A stretch of 64,000 nt of DNA from Pseudomonas sp. R-28-1W-6 (GCF_009799925.1 NZ_WELK01000001.1:248001-312000), one strand, 5' to 3'; positions 39,085 through 48,574 are shown, counted from the stretch's first letter. Numbers and translations are program-made. Notes: a model not told the origin generated them from the sequence alone.

Positions 39085-40449
39085 TCAGCGCACGCCGGCG
39101 TTGCGCAGGGCGGCCGGGGTGAAGTCGATGGCGGAGGCGGAGGTGCCGTACTCGACGGCGCGCTTCTCCTCGTTGCTCATGCCGATGGCCAGGTAGCGCC
39201 CGACTATCACGTCATACAGGGCCTCGAAGGCATACACCGGCGCCTGCACCTCGTAGTGCTGCATGAGCATGGCCTGGCCCACGCGCCACAGCTGGCCGCG
39301 GCCGTCGTAGTGCTCGGACACGGCGATCTGCCAGGTGTCTTCGTCGATGAAGAAGCGGCGCTTGCCGTAGATGTTGCGCTCGCCGGCCTTCAGCGTGGCC
39401 TCCACCTCCCACACCCGGTGCAGCTCGTAGCGCGCCAGGGCCTGGTTGGTGTGCCCGGCCTGGAGGATGTCGGCGTACTTCACCTCGGGGGTGGCGATCC
39501 GGTAGTTGTTGTAGGGGATGTACAGCTCGCGCTTGCCGACCAGCTTCCAGTCGTAGCGGTTGGGGGCGCCGTTGTACATGTCGAAGTTGTCCGAGGTGCG
39601 CAGGCCGTCGGCGGCGGTACCCGGGCCGTCGTAGGCCACCTGCGGCGCGCGGCGCACGCGGCGCTGGCCGGCGTTGTAGACCCAGGCCATGCGCGGTTCC
39701 TTGATCTGGTCCAGCGAGTCGTGCACCAGCAGCACGTTGCCGGCCAGGCGCGACGGCGCGGTGACGCGCTGCTTGAAGAACAGCAGGGCGTTGGCCGCCT
39801 TGGCCGGGTCGAGGTCGGGCATGCTGGTGGGCATCGCCACTTCGTCCTCGAAGTGCACCAGGGTGAAGTCGCCGTTGGTCTGCGGGGTGGCCTGGACGAT
39901 GCTGCGGCGCAGGTTGCCGCCGCGATAGCGGGTGATGTGGTTCCACACCACCTCCAGGCCGTTCTGCGGAATCGGGAAGGCGTAGTAGCGGCTGTCGGCA
40001 AAGTTCTTCAGGCCGTTGCCGCCCTCCACCAGCTCGGTGCTCACGGCGCTGCGCTTGGCCGCCTCGTTGATCGCGGCCGGGACCGCGGCCGTGCGGTGGC
40101 TGGGGTAGACCGGCATGCTGTAGTCCGGGTAGCGCTGGAACATCGCCAGCTGGCCTTCGCTGAGCCTGGCCCGGTATTGCTCCAGGTTCTGCGCGGTGAT
40201 GGTGAACAGCGGCTGTTCGCCGGCGAAGGGGTCGGCGAGGAAGCCGCGGGCGTCGACCGCCGCCGCGCCCTTGGCCAGGCCGCCGGTCCACTCCGGGATG
40301 CTGCCGTCGGCGTTGCCGGCGCGTTCGCCGCCCAGCGGGGTGAGGCTGCTGCCGAGCTTGGCCGCTTCCTGCGGCGACACGGCGGCCAGCACGCTGCCGG
40401 CGAGCAGGGACAGGGCCAGGGTGGAGATCAGGTGCAGGGTTGTTTTCAT
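39085..40449 (-). CDS. DUF1329 family exported protein
   Basis: The 454-residue protein starts with a signal peptide, MKTTLHLISTLALSLLAGSVLAA, so it acts outside the cytoplasm. Family signatures are LTPLGGERAGNADGSIPEWT near the mature N-terminus and the segment ELHRVWEVEATLKAGERNIY. The fold is related to outer-membrane lipoprotein carriers of the LolB type. DUF1329 genes usually accompany DUF1302, as here (17-base gap), and often also RND or MFS transporters. The substrate is unknown. Confidence 0.9.
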   Translation of the reverse strand: MKTTLHLISTLALSLLAGSVLAAVSPQEAAKLGSSLTPLGGERAGNADGSIPEWTGGLAKGAAAVDARGFLADPFAGEQPLFTITAQNLEQYRARLSEGQLAMFQRYPDYSMPVYPSHRTAAVPAAINEAAKRSAVSTELVEGGNGLKNFADSRYYAFPIPQNGLEVVWNHITRYRGGNLRRSIVQATPQTNGDFTLVHFEDEVAMPTSMPDLDPAKAANALLFFKQRVTAPSRLAGNVLLVHDSLDQIKEPRMAWVYNAGQRRVRRAPQVAYDGPGTAADGLRTSDNFDMYNGAPNRYDWKLVGKRELYIPYNNYRIATPEVKYADILQAGHTNQALARYELHRVWEVEATLKAGERNIYGKRRFFIDEDTWQIAVSEHYDGRGQLWRVGQAMLMQHYEVQAPVYAFEALYDVIVGRYLAIGMSNEEKRAVEYGTSASAIDFTPAALRNAGVR

Positions 40450-40466
40450 GGTGTGCGGATCCCGTC

Positions 40467-42254
40467 TTAGAAGTTCACGCCGAAGCTGAGGGCGAGGAAG
40501 TCGCGGTCGCTGGCGACGTTGTAATCGCCGCCGAAGAAGTCGGTGTACGACAGGCTGGCGCTGTAGGTGTTGCGGTACTCGGCATCGAGGCCGACGCTGA
40601 CCGCCTTGGACCCTTCGTTGAACACCGGGCCGTAGCCGTCGACGTCATGCGCCCAGGACAGGTTGGGCTTGAGGTTGATGCCGGCGAACACGTTGCTGTA
40701 GTCCCAGATCGCCCGGGCGCGGTAGCCCCAGGAGTTGCTGGTGTAGTAGCCGTGGGTGTCGCCGTCGAAGCCGTACACGCCGTACAGCGAGTCGCGGCCG
40801 AAGTGCAGGCCGTCGGCCTCCAGGCGGGGCAGCCCGCCGATATGGGTCATCCCGGCCTCGCCCACCAGGGTCAGGCGGTCGGCGCCCATCACTTGGTCGA
40901 AGAAGTGGGTGAAGCTGGTCTGCGCCTGGCTCACTTCCTTGCGCAGGTAGCCCGTGTTCTCCGCCCCCGGCGCGCTGGCGATCGGCGAGGCGGCGCCGCC
41001 GGCGATGGGGTTGAGCAGGGCGCGGGTCAGGTCGGTGGTATTGAGCTGCAGCGGCATGTTCGGCCGGTAGCTCAGCTCGCCGGACCAGGCCGTGCCGTTG
41101 CTCAGGGTGGTGGAGAAGCTCAGGCCGTACAGGCGGATGTCTTCCGGGTACTCGAGGAAGTACTTGCCGTTGCCGAGCATGATGCTCTGCGCCAGACCCG
41201 AGCGGTACGGCGCCGGGGTCGCGCCGAGGATGCCCGGCAGGGCGGCCAGGGTGTCCAGGCCGGCGGTCTGGGTGCCGACCAGCGGCGAGCGGCTGTGGTA
41301 GTTCATGAAGTAGGCGCCGTACTCGGTCTCGTCGCCCAGCCAGCGCAGGGCCATGCCCCACTGCCCGCCGTCGCGCGCATCGCGGTCGCCGGAGCGCGGC
41401 ACCACCACGCCCTCCGGGCCGACCTCGAAGCCCTGGCCGAAGGCTGCGGCAATCGGCTCAAGCGGCGCGATGGCGGCGCTGCCGACGTGGTAGCCGCTGT
41501 CGCAGCCATCGGCCGCCACATCGGCGCTGGCGAAGAAGGTGCCGCAGTTGTCGGCCACCGTCTGGTCCCACTCCAGCTGGTAGAAGCCCTCGACGCTGAG
41601 CTGGTCGGTGAGGCTCTGCGACAGGTAGAACATGTTCACCGGGATCAGCCCTTCCTTGATCTCCGCGCCGGGGCGGCGGAAGGCGGCGGCGTCGATCGGG
41701 TTGATCGAGTTGATGCTGTTGCCGATGAAGGTGCTCTCGCCCCAGCTGACCACCTGCTTGCCCAGGCGGAAGGTGCCGGGCAGCTCGGCCACGCTGTAGT
41801 TGTGATAGAAGAACGCATCGAGCAGCTGCGCCCCGGACGACTGCGCGCCCTCCTTGCGGTTGTGGTCGTCGATGTCCTTGAACAGGCGCTGCTCGTCCTT
41901 GAGCTCGAAGTCGTACCAGTACTTGCCGCGCACGAACACGCCGCTGTCGCCGTACTTCAGTTCGAGGTCGTGGATGCCCTTGAAGATCTTCGAGAAGGTC
42001 TCGCCCTTCTTGAAGTTCAGGCGGCCATCGTCGCCGGTCTGCGACTGGCCCTGACCACCGTTGTTCGGCCCGATCAGGTCCGGGTCGGCACCGCGCATCG
42101 ACCAGCTGGCGCCGACCGACAGGGCCGAGTCGAGCTGGCCCTCGATCTCGCCGATATTGAAAGTGACGGCATGCGCCGGGGCAGCGAGGCCCAGGGCGAT
42201 GGCGACGGCCAGAGTGCGTGGCTGGAAGATTCCGGGCCTTTTTGTTGTTGTCAT
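40467..42254 (-). CDS. DUF1302 family outer-membrane protein
   Basis: The 595-residue protein begins MTTTKRPGIFQPRTLAVAIA with a signal peptide ending APAHA. The mature part has alternating short beta-strand patterns, repeated Tyr/Trp/Gly, and ends in ALSFGVNF, a C-terminal Phe typical of outer-membrane barrels. The start at 42254 has GGAGAG ten bases upstream; the longer upstream frame has no signal sequence. It is in one unit with DUF1329 and lies between it and the MFS gene. The cluster may handle a hydrophobic compound. Confidence 0.9.
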   Translation of the reverse strand: MTTTKRPGIFQPRTLAVAIALGLAAPAHAVTFNIGEIEGQLDSALSVGASWSMRGADPDLIGPNNGGQGQSQTGDDGRLNFKKGETFSKIFKGIHDLELKYGDSGVFVRGKYWYDFELKDEQRLFKDIDDHNRKEGAQSSGAQLLDAFFYHNYSVAELPGTFRLGKQVVSWGESTFIGNSINSINPIDAAAFRRPGAEIKEGLIPVNMFYLSQSLTDQLSVEGFYQLEWDQTVADNCGTFFASADVAADGCDSGYHVGSAAIAPLEPIAAAFGQGFEVGPEGVVVPRSGDRDARDGGQWGMALRWLGDETEYGAYFMNYHSRSPLVGTQTAGLDTLAALPGILGATPAPYRSGLAQSIMLGNGKYFLEYPEDIRLYGLSFSTTLSNGTAWSGELSYRPNMPLQLNTTDLTRALLNPIAGGAASPIASAPGAENTGYLRKEVSQAQTSFTHFFDQVMGADRLTLVGEAGMTHIGGLPRLEADGLHFGRDSLYGVYGFDGDTHGYYTSNSWGYRARAIWDYSNVFAGINLKPNLSWAHDVDGYGPVFNEGSKAVSVGLDAEYRNTYSASLSYTDFFGGDYNVASDRDFLALSFGVNF

Positions 42255-42320
42255 GCGGCTCTCCGTTGTGGGTTGGAACTGCCTGCACGCTACTGACGGG
42301 ATGACAGCCGGATAAGCGCT

Positions 42321-42333
42321 CCAAGGTGCGATT
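42321..42333. promoter_or_regulatory. Possible shared operator (AAGGTG element) upstream of DUF1302
   Basis: The 13 bases CCAAGGTGCGATT lie 67 bases before the DUF1302 start. A related sequence, CTAAGGTGTTATC, lies at 44143-44155, about 90 bases before the MFS start. The GntR gene leader carries the inverted form AACACCTT at 44221. The shared core suggests a site of the cluster regulator. This is a pattern match by eye only. Confidence 0.35.
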
Positions 42334-42525
42334 CGCGCTGTCGCCCGAAAGGATGAATGGCGCCGGCTGGCGGGCCCGCCGGGGATCAACACGGCAATGA
42401 ATAGCGCGCCATCAGGCATGCGCGAGCGGGTATGAGTGGACATCCGCCAGGCGTCCAGCCGCGCGACACAAACTGGGGCGCCAGGGCCATACCCGAGCGC
42501 ACGCGGTTCGGGCCTGCAGGCTTTT

Positions 42526-42597
42526 GTGGGAGCGAATTCATTCGCGATCAGGGCCTGCGCCGAGCTGCCTGTTTATCGCGGATAAATCCGCTCCCAC
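42526..42597. repeat. Pseudomonas-type inverted repeat
   Basis: The left arm GTGGGAGCGAATTCATTCGC (42526-42547) and right arm GCGGATAAATCCGCTCCCAC (42576-42597) pair imperfectly around a 28-base centre. This GTGGGAGCGAA...GCTCCCAC form is common between pseudomonad genes. The remaining bases of 42255-42688 hold the DUF1302 promoter region, the operator candidate and the MFS terminator; I see no gene. Confidence 0.8.
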
Positions 42598-42641
42598 TAA
42601 AGCTCGCTCACGGGTGCACTACGGAGGGCATAACCAAGCAA

Positions 42642-42664
42642 AAGCCCCGCACCAGACGGGGCTT
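42642..42664 (-). terminator. Terminator of the MFS transporter gene
   Basis: AAGCCCCG (42642-42649) pairs with CGGGGCTT (42657-42664). On the minus strand the stem is followed by TTTGCTT. It lies 25 bases beyond the MFS stop. Confidence 0.85.
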
Positions 42665-42688
42665 CGACAACGGACAAGGTGCCGGAGA

Positions 42689-44053
42689 TCAGGCGGTCTT
42701 CAGCTGCGCCCGGGCGCTCTCGGCCGGCGGCGTCGGCGCCCACTGCTGCAGGCGCAACAGGCTGTCGCGGTAGGGCTTGAGGCTCATCCCCAGCAGCACG
42801 ACAGAGCTGAGCACCGCCAGGCTGCTGACCAGCAGCAGCGAATAGCGCAGCGCCTGGTCGTCGGCAAAGACGTAATCGGTGACCAGCGCCACCGCCGTCG
42901 GCCCCACGCCCAGGCCGATCAGGGTGATGACAAACAGGTAGATGGCCGAGGCCTGGCCGCGCATCGAATTGGGCATGATTTCCTGGATCGCCGCCGGCGC
43001 CACGCCGAACGGCATGCTCAGGCAGAACACCGTCGGCACCAGCAGCAGCGAGGCCCACAGGGCATTGCCCATCAGCGGGAACAGCGCCACCAGCGGCAGC
43101 GCGCCCAGCGCGGCAATCAGGCCGACGCGCATATTGGCGTCGCTGTGCCCGCGCTTGACCAGCCAGTCGGCCAGGCGCCCGCCGAGGACGATGCCCAGGC
43201 AGCCGCACACGGCGACGATGCTGCCGTAGACCACGCCGACCTGGCTGGCGTCCCAGCCGTAGGTGCGGATGTAGAAGGTCGGAATCCACGCCGCACTGCC
43301 GTAGCCGGCGAAGGCCAGGCCGGCGAAGCCGAAGTTGTGGCACAGCACGGTGCGCCGGTTGCTGCGGATATAGCGGCCGACCTCGGCCAGCGGCACCGCC
43401 ACCCCGGCGCCGACGCCGCGCCGCGCCGGCTCGCACACGGCGAGCATGAGCAGGGTAAACAGCAGGCCGGCGACGCCGAGCAGGAGGAAGATCAGCTGCC
43501 AGGGGCGCACCTCGCCCAGCACCGGCAGCAGCACGTTGCCCTGGGCCGAGGCGAACTTGATCACCAGGCCGCCGAGCAGGAAGGCGATCCCCGAGCCGAG
43601 GTAGACACCCATCGAGTACACGCTGATCGCGGTGGCGCGGCGCTGCGGCGGGAAGCTGTCGGCGATCAGCGAATAGGCCGCCGGCGACAGCGCCGCCTCG
43701 CCGACGCCGACGCCGACCCGGCAGATGAGGAACTGCCAGTACAGCTTGGCCATGCCGCAGGCGGCGGTGGCCGCGCTCCAGAACAGCACGCCGAGGGCGA
43801 TCAGGCCGCGGCGGTTGCGGGTATCGGCCAGGCGCCCGAGCGGGATGCCGCACACCGTGTAGAACAGGGCGAAGGACAGGCCCATCAGCAGGCTCATCTG
43901 CGTATCGCTGATCACCAGGTCGCGGCGGATCGGCTCGACCAGCAGGTTGAGGATCTGCCGGTCGATGAACGACAGCACGTAGGCCAGCATCAGGATGACC
44001 ACGGTGGTCCAGGCGGACAGGCTGGAGGGATAGCCATTATTGTTGTTGGGCAT
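42689..44053 (-). CDS. Major facilitator superfamily transporter, spinster-like
   Basis: The 454-residue protein has twelve predicted membrane helices. Family marks are MLAYVLSFIDRQILNLL in helix 1, the loop 2-3 motif GRLADTRNRRGLI and its second-half counterpart GGRLADWLVKRGHS. Spinster-like carriers move lipids, sugars or organic acids. The start MPNNNNGYPSSLS at 44053 follows GAGGAAG; 44080 is the alternative. It lies between DUF1302 and the divergent double-GntR gene, so it is a likely part of that regulated cluster. Confidence 0.9.
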   Translation of the reverse strand: MPNNNNGYPSSLSAWTTVVILMLAYVLSFIDRQILNLLVEPIRRDLVISDTQMSLLMGLSFALFYTVCGIPLGRLADTRNRRGLIALGVLFWSAATAACGMAKLYWQFLICRVGVGVGEAALSPAAYSLIADSFPPQRRATAISVYSMGVYLGSGIAFLLGGLVIKFASAQGNVLLPVLGEVRPWQLIFLLLGVAGLLFTLLMLAVCEPARRGVGAGVAVPLAEVGRYIRSNRRTVLCHNFGFAGLAFAGYGSAAWIPTFYIRTYGWDASQVGVVYGSIVAVCGCLGIVLGGRLADWLVKRGHSDANMRVGLIAALGALPLVALFPLMGNALWASLLLVPTVFCLSMPFGVAPAAIQEIMPNSMRGQASAIYLFVITLIGLGVGPTAVALVTDYVFADDQALRYSLLLVSSLAVLSSVVLLGMSLKPYRDSLLRLQQWAPTPPAESARAQLKTA

Positions 44054-44285
44054 TGGCAGCTTCCTCGACACCGCAGGCACGGCGCACGACGGGTTGGGGG
44101 AAGGCCAGAGTAGGTCGGCGGCGGCGCCGCTGAATATCGCCCTAAGGTGTTATCAACGAACTGAATTGGCGTGATGGCCTTGCGCGAATGGCCCCGCCCG
44201 CACCGCCGCCGGGCGCGGCAAACACCTTACAAATTCACTGAAAAAGCTCTACTGTGTCGCCTTCCTGAAGGACCAGGTAGACAAC

Positions 44286-45833
44286 ATGTCGAGTTTTATC
44301 TCTGCGCAAACGCCCCTGGCGGAAGCCTCCGTACATGCCTGCCGCGAGGCCGCCAGCCAGGCCCGCGGCGGCGGGCGCCCGGCCAAGCTGGCCGAGCGAG
44401 TGGCCGCCGCCATGCAGCAGGACATCGCCAGCCTGGGCTGGCCGGTCGGCCTGGTGCTGGGCTCCGAGGCGCAGCTGATGGAGCGCTACCGGATCAGCCG
44501 CGCCACCCTGCGCGAGGCGATCCGCCAGCTCGAACGCCACGGCGTGGCCAGCATGCGCCGTGGCGCCGGTGGCGGCCTGGTGGTGCGCCAGCCGGCCAGC
44601 GACTCGGCGGCGCTGGCCCTGGCCACTTACCTGGAACTCACCGATGTCAGCTTTGCCGAGCTGTTCGAGGCGCGCGAGCTGGTCGAATGCCTGGTGGTCG
44701 AGACCGCCGCCCGGCAACTCGCCGACAGCGATATCGCCCAGGCCCGCGAGCTGATCGAGCTGCTGCTGCATACCCCGCCCAGCCCGTTCAACGAGGAGCT
44801 GCGCCTGCACGGGCGCATCCGCGAGTTTCTCTGCGCGGTCGCCGGCAACCCAGCCATCAGCCTGATCTACATCACCCTGTGCTACGTCACCATCAACGGC
44901 CACACCCCGCGTGACGCGCAGGCCCGCGCCAGCCTGGAGCAGACCTTCCGCAACGGCCGCGAACTCAAGCGCCACCTGCTCGAGGCTATAGTCGCCGGCG
45001 ATGCCCAGAAGGCCCAAGAACGGGTGCGCGAATCGCTGCGGCAGATCCGCCAGCTGATCGAGGAACTGCGCGGCAGCCTGCGCCAGGGCCCGACTTCGCG
45101 CATGAGCAGCCTAGAATCGGCGCCGGACTTCGCCATTCGCCAGGTCTACGACAAGAGTGCCCACCGCCTGGCAGTGGTCATCGCCCGCGCCATCGCCAAC
45201 TCCGGCCTGCGCGCTGGCGCCCACCTGGGCGCCGAGCCGGAGCTGCAGGCCATCCACGGGGTCAGCCGCGCCGTGCTGCGCGAGGCGCTGCGCACCCTGG
45301 AGCTGCACGCCATCCTGCGCAGTCGCCGCGGCCAGGGCGGCGGCCTGATCGTCGAGACACCGGACCCGAGCTACACCATCCGGCTGGCGATCGACTACCT
45401 GCGCCACAGCCAACTGCCACGGTATTACTTCTACCAGGTGTGGAAACCGCTGCAGCTGGCCGCCGCCAGCCTGGCCGCGCAGCACCTCGAGCCGGGCGGA
45501 CGGGTCCGCCTGCAGCAGGTGCTGTTGCGGGCGCAGGGAGCCGGCCCGGCCGAGTGCCTGGCCGGCACCCGCCAGCTCGACCTGGCCATTGCCGAGTTGA
45601 GCGGCAACCGCGCCCTGGCGCTGTTCTCCCATGTGCTCGGCGCACTGGCCGAGAGCTACCCCAGCGGCCCGCCGCCCGATAGCGTGGCGGACAAGTTGCG
45701 CGACTGCCAGGCACAGCTGGTGCAGGCCATCCTGGCGCGCGACCCCAGCCTGGCGCGGCGCGGCATGCTGCGCTACTTCCAGCTGATCGAAGGGTGGTTT
45801 GGCGAAACGCCGCTGGATGGCTGGGCCGAATGA
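44286..45833 (+). CDS. Double GntR/FadR-type transcriptional regulator
   Basis: The 515-residue protein has two complete regulator halves. Half one is a winged helix at about 33-100 (LMERYRISRATLREAIRQLE, then GAGGGLVV) with an FCD-like effector domain to about 260. Half two is another winged helix at about 285-355 (HGVSRAVLREALRTLE, then GQGGGLIV) with a second effector domain to about 505. GntR/FadR proteins normally have one half and dimerise, so this chain may be a built-in pseudodimer. It is divergent from the MFS gene and probably controls the MFS-DUF1302-DUF1329 cluster. The effector is unknown. Confidence 0.9.
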   Translation: MSSFISAQTPLAEASVHACREAASQARGGGRPAKLAERVAAAMQQDIASLGWPVGLVLGSEAQLMERYRISRATLREAIRQLERHGVASMRRGAGGGLVVRQPASDSAALALATYLELTDVSFAELFEARELVECLVVETAARQLADSDIAQARELIELLLHTPPSPFNEELRLHGRIREFLCAVAGNPAISLIYITLCYVTINGHTPRDAQARASLEQTFRNGRELKRHLLEAIVAGDAQKAQERVRESLRQIRQLIEELRGSLRQGPTSRMSSLESAPDFAIRQVYDKSAHRLAVVIARAIANSGLRAGAHLGAEPELQAIHGVSRAVLREALRTLELHAILRSRRGQGGGLIVETPDPSYTIRLAIDYLRHSQLPRYYFYQVWKPLQLAAASLAAQHLEPGGRVRLQQVLLRAQGAGPAECLAGTRQLDLAIAELSGNRALALFSHVLGALAESYPSGPPPDSVADKLRDCQAQLVQAILARDPSLARRGMLRYFQLIEGWFGETPLDGWAE

Positions 45834-45926
45834 AGCCGCTCCAAGGGCGCCATGCGCGCCATGGGTTCTCGCAGGCTTCCCTGTTGCGCACGGCACACCC
45901 TGCGGAGCGCCGCCACCCCAGAGCGC

Positions 45927-46697
45927 TCAGTTCAGGCGCATCCAGTACGGCGCGCCCTGGTAGGTGAAGACGATGCCGTCGCTGGTGATCTGCTGCAGCT
46001 GCAGCTCGTCGGTCAGGCGGTCGCCCTCGCGCAGGCTGCGGCCCTTGGCGCGGATGAAGCGGGCACGGCTGTCCGCGGAGTAGACATGGGCGTTGATGCC
46101 CAGCTCGCGCACCTGCCGCTGGATGCCGGAAGGCAGGTCCTTCCAGTGGCTGACGCCGTTGAGCTGGGCGCTCTGGCCCTGCCCCGCGTCCTCGGCGCCG
46201 CGCTGCGGGATCGGCGGCGGTGGCGCCTGGCGCTCGCGCGTCAGCGCGGCCTGCGGCGGGGTCACCCGTCCGGCGGGCAGCGGCAGCTCCAGCACCACCG
46301 GCGCCGCGGGGCGGGCCGGGGGCGGCTGGTCGTCGAGCTGGATGCGCGTGCCGGCCATGCTCTGCAACTGCGACAGACCAGGGGCCTGCGGATCGGCCGG
46401 GGCAGGCGCCGCAGCGGGCACGGCAGCGACCGGGGCGGGCGGCGGCGGGCTCGGGGCGACTACGGCGGGCGCTGGCGGGGCGCTGGGCGGTTCGGGCTGG
46501 CGGTTCATCATCACCCAGCCGACCGCCAGCACCGGCAGCAGGCCGGCCAGCATTGCCCAGCCGCGGCCGATGCCGATGCCGCGGCGCCGCGCCGGGCGGT
46601 AAGGGCTGCTCGGCTCCTGAGCCGTGTCGATATGGGGGATCTCGCCCAGGTTACGCTGGCTTTCCGACTGTTTCAGCGCATTGAGGATGTAGGACAT
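45927..46697 (-). CDS. gspB: Type II secretion assembly protein GspB
   Basis: GspB works with GspA to insert the type II secretin into the outer membrane. The 256-residue protein begins MSYILNALKQSESQRNLGEI, the family N-terminus. One membrane helix lies at about 45-63 (GWAMLAGLLPVLAVGWVMM), followed by a Pro/Ala-rich periplasmic linker. The C-terminal GspB domain ends LQQITSDGIVFTYQGAPYWM. It is four bases downstream of gspA, so the two are coupled. Confidence 0.92.
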   Translation of the reverse strand: MSYILNALKQSESQRNLGEIPHIDTAQEPSSPYRPARRRGIGIGRGWAMLAGLLPVLAVGWVMMNRQPEPPSAPPAPAVVAPSPPPPAPVAAVPAAAPAPADPQAPGLSQLQSMAGTRIQLDDQPPPARPAAPVVLELPLPAGRVTPPQAALTRERQAPPPPIPQRGAEDAGQGQSAQLNGVSHWKDLPSGIQRQVRELGINAHVYSADSRARFIRAKGRSLREGDRLTDELQLQQITSDGIVFTYQGAPYWMRLN

Positions 46698-46701
46698 AGC
46701 C

Positions 46702-48411
46702 TCACTCCCAGTCCGCTTCGGCGGCGGTCAGCAGGGGAATACCGGTTTCGGTCAGGGCGCTGAGGCGGATCAGGGTCTGCGGGCCCAGCACCGCATCGGT
46801 GGCCAACTGGTATTGGTGCTGGAAGGCCAGCACCTGCATCTGCAGGGATTCGTCGTAGCGCTGGCGCTGGCCACGCGGCGGCTCGAGGCCCTGCAGCTTG
46901 GCCAGACGGGCTGCCAACCACTGCACCACCGGGCTGCTGGTCTCCGGGCGCAGGGGTTCCTGGTAGCCCGGCGGCAGGCGCCAGAGCAGCAACGCACCGG
47001 CGTCCAGCCAGTTGCGCAGGTCCTCCAGCTCGACTTCGCGCGGCTCGCCGGCGACGTCCAGGGTGGCGCGCCCGGTCTGCTGGTCGAGGCCGACCAGGGT
47101 GGCGTGGAAGCGCTGCCCGCTGGCATTGCGCAGGCGGATCACCGCCGGCAGGTTGAAGCCGAGCAGTTCCTCGAGCTGGCCGGGCGTCTGCAGGCAATCC
47201 AGCCCGTGCTGGCGGGCGAAGCGGCAGATCACCGGGGCCTGCTGCGGGTCATAGTCGAGTCCCCAGAGGTCGAACAGGCGCTGGTAGGCCAGCACCTCGG
47301 TGGCCGTCAGGTCGGTACCCGCCGGCCATTGCCACTGCGCCGGGCTCGACGGCAGCAGCGCGGGCTGCAGCCGACCGTCGGCCGGCAGCTCGATGGCCTC
47401 CGGCTCGGCCGCCGGGGCCAGGACCGGTTCCGCCACGGGCACCGGCAGCGGTGTGGCCGGCGGCGCCTGCACCTGCTCGACCGGCGCGGGGCGCATCCAG
47501 GCCAGCAGCTCGCGCCCGCCGGGAATCAGGAAACCGCCCAGCAGCAACAGCAGCACCGTCAGCGGCAGCAGCGCCCAGCGCCAGGACGACGCGGGCGCGG
47601 CGAGCTGGCCGCGCACTTCGCGCGCCGCCCGGTTGAGCAGCCACCAGTTGACCCGTGGCCGGCGCTCGACATAGGCACCGAGCAGGGCGCGGTCGCAGAT
47701 CACATTGATCATTCGCGGCACCCCGCCGGTCAGGCGGTACAGGCGGTGCAGCGCCGCCCGGCTGAACAGCGGCGCATCGCGCCCGCCCACGGCCAGGCGA
47801 TGGCCGACATAGGCCGGCAGCTCCTCGCGGGACAGGGCGTGCAGGTGGTAGCGCGCGGTGATGCGCTGGTCGAGCTGGCGCAGCTCGGGGCGGGCCAGGG
47901 TGGCGAGCAGTTCCGGCTGGCCGATCAGGATGATCTGCAACAGCTTCTGGCTGCTGGTTTCCAGGTTGGTCAGCAGGCGGATCTGCTCCAGCACGTCGAG
48001 GCCGAGGTTCTGTGCCTCGTCGATGATCAGCACGGTATTGATCCCGCGCCCGTGGGCCTCCAGCAGGTGCTGGTTGATCGCGTCGATATAGCCCTTGATC
48101 CGGTGGCTGCTGTGCGGGCGGGGGATCTTCAGCTCGTCGCAGATAGCTTCGAGCAGCTCGGTGATGCTGTACTTGGGATTGAGGATCACCGCGACTTCGG
48201 TGTTTTCCGGCAGCTGTTCGAGCAGGCAGCGGCACACCGTGGTCTTGCCGGTGCCGACATCGCCGGTCAGCAGAACGAAACCGCCGTTGCAGTTGATGCC
48301 GTAGAGCAGGCTGGCCAGTGCCTCGCGGTGCTGCTCGCTCAGGTACAGGTAGCGCGGGTTGGGCGCGATGGTGAACGGCAGTTCGGAGAAGCCGAAATAG
48401 TTGCTGTACAT
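46702..48411 (-). CDS. gspA: Type II secretion ATPase GspA (ExeA-like)
   Basis: The 569-residue protein has a cytoplasmic AAA domain with Walker A GDVGTGKTT near residue 50 and Walker B TVLIIDEAQNL. One membrane helix lies at about 278-298. The periplasmic C-terminal part ends in a peptidoglycan-binding domain (LQMQVLAFQHQYQLATDAVL). ExeA/GspA binds peptidoglycan and with GspB helps the secretin pass the wall. It is divergent from the VpsR-like gene, 181 bases between starts. The rest of the type II cluster is not here, but a gspD-type gene begins at the right edge. Confidence 0.93.
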   Translation of the reverse strand: MYSNYFGFSELPFTIAPNPRYLYLSEQHREALASLLYGINCNGGFVLLTGDVGTGKTTVCRCLLEQLPENTEVAVILNPKYSITELLEAICDELKIPRPHSSHRIKGYIDAINQHLLEAHGRGINTVLIIDEAQNLGLDVLEQIRLLTNLETSSQKLLQIILIGQPELLATLARPELRQLDQRITARYHLHALSREELPAYVGHRLAVGGRDAPLFSRAALHRLYRLTGGVPRMINVICDRALLGAYVERRPRVNWWLLNRAAREVRGQLAAPASSWRWALLPLTVLLLLLGGFLIPGGRELLAWMRPAPVEQVQAPPATPLPVPVAEPVLAPAAEPEAIELPADGRLQPALLPSSPAQWQWPAGTDLTATEVLAYQRLFDLWGLDYDPQQAPVICRFARQHGLDCLQTPGQLEELLGFNLPAVIRLRNASGQRFHATLVGLDQQTGRATLDVAGEPREVELEDLRNWLDAGALLLWRLPPGYQEPLRPETSSPVVQWLAARLAKLQGLEPPRGQRQRYDESLQMQVLAFQHQYQLATDAVLGPQTLIRLSALTETGIPLLTAAEADWE

Positions 48412-48554
48412 GGACGTCTGACCTCGCAGTCTACCTGTGACTATAGAAGTCGACGGGGCACTTTCCAGTCCGGTGCGGGCAGACGTCCTTTCGTCGGCGG
48501 AACAGCCAAAACGCCGCCCCGATCTACACTGTGTAAAGAGGATCGCCTGTTTGA

Positions 48555-48574
48555 AGTAGCAGATACACGCTACT
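48555..48574. promoter_or_regulatory. Dyad in the leader of the VpsR-like gene
   Basis: AGTAGC and GCTACT form a perfect six-base dyad with eight bases between them, ending 18 bases before the ATG at 48593. It could be an operator, including an autoregulatory one, or an mRNA hairpin near the ribosome site. There is no direct evidence for either. Confidence 0.4.

Noticed and set aside
36429..39122. Long plus-strand frame of 897 codons
   Set aside because: It is antisense to the MalT-like regulator; low-complexity translation and no ribosome site.
42526..42597. Inverted repeat considered as a terminator or CRISPR repeat
   Set aside because: There is no T-run after the arm and only one copy; it matches dispersed pseudomonad repeats instead.
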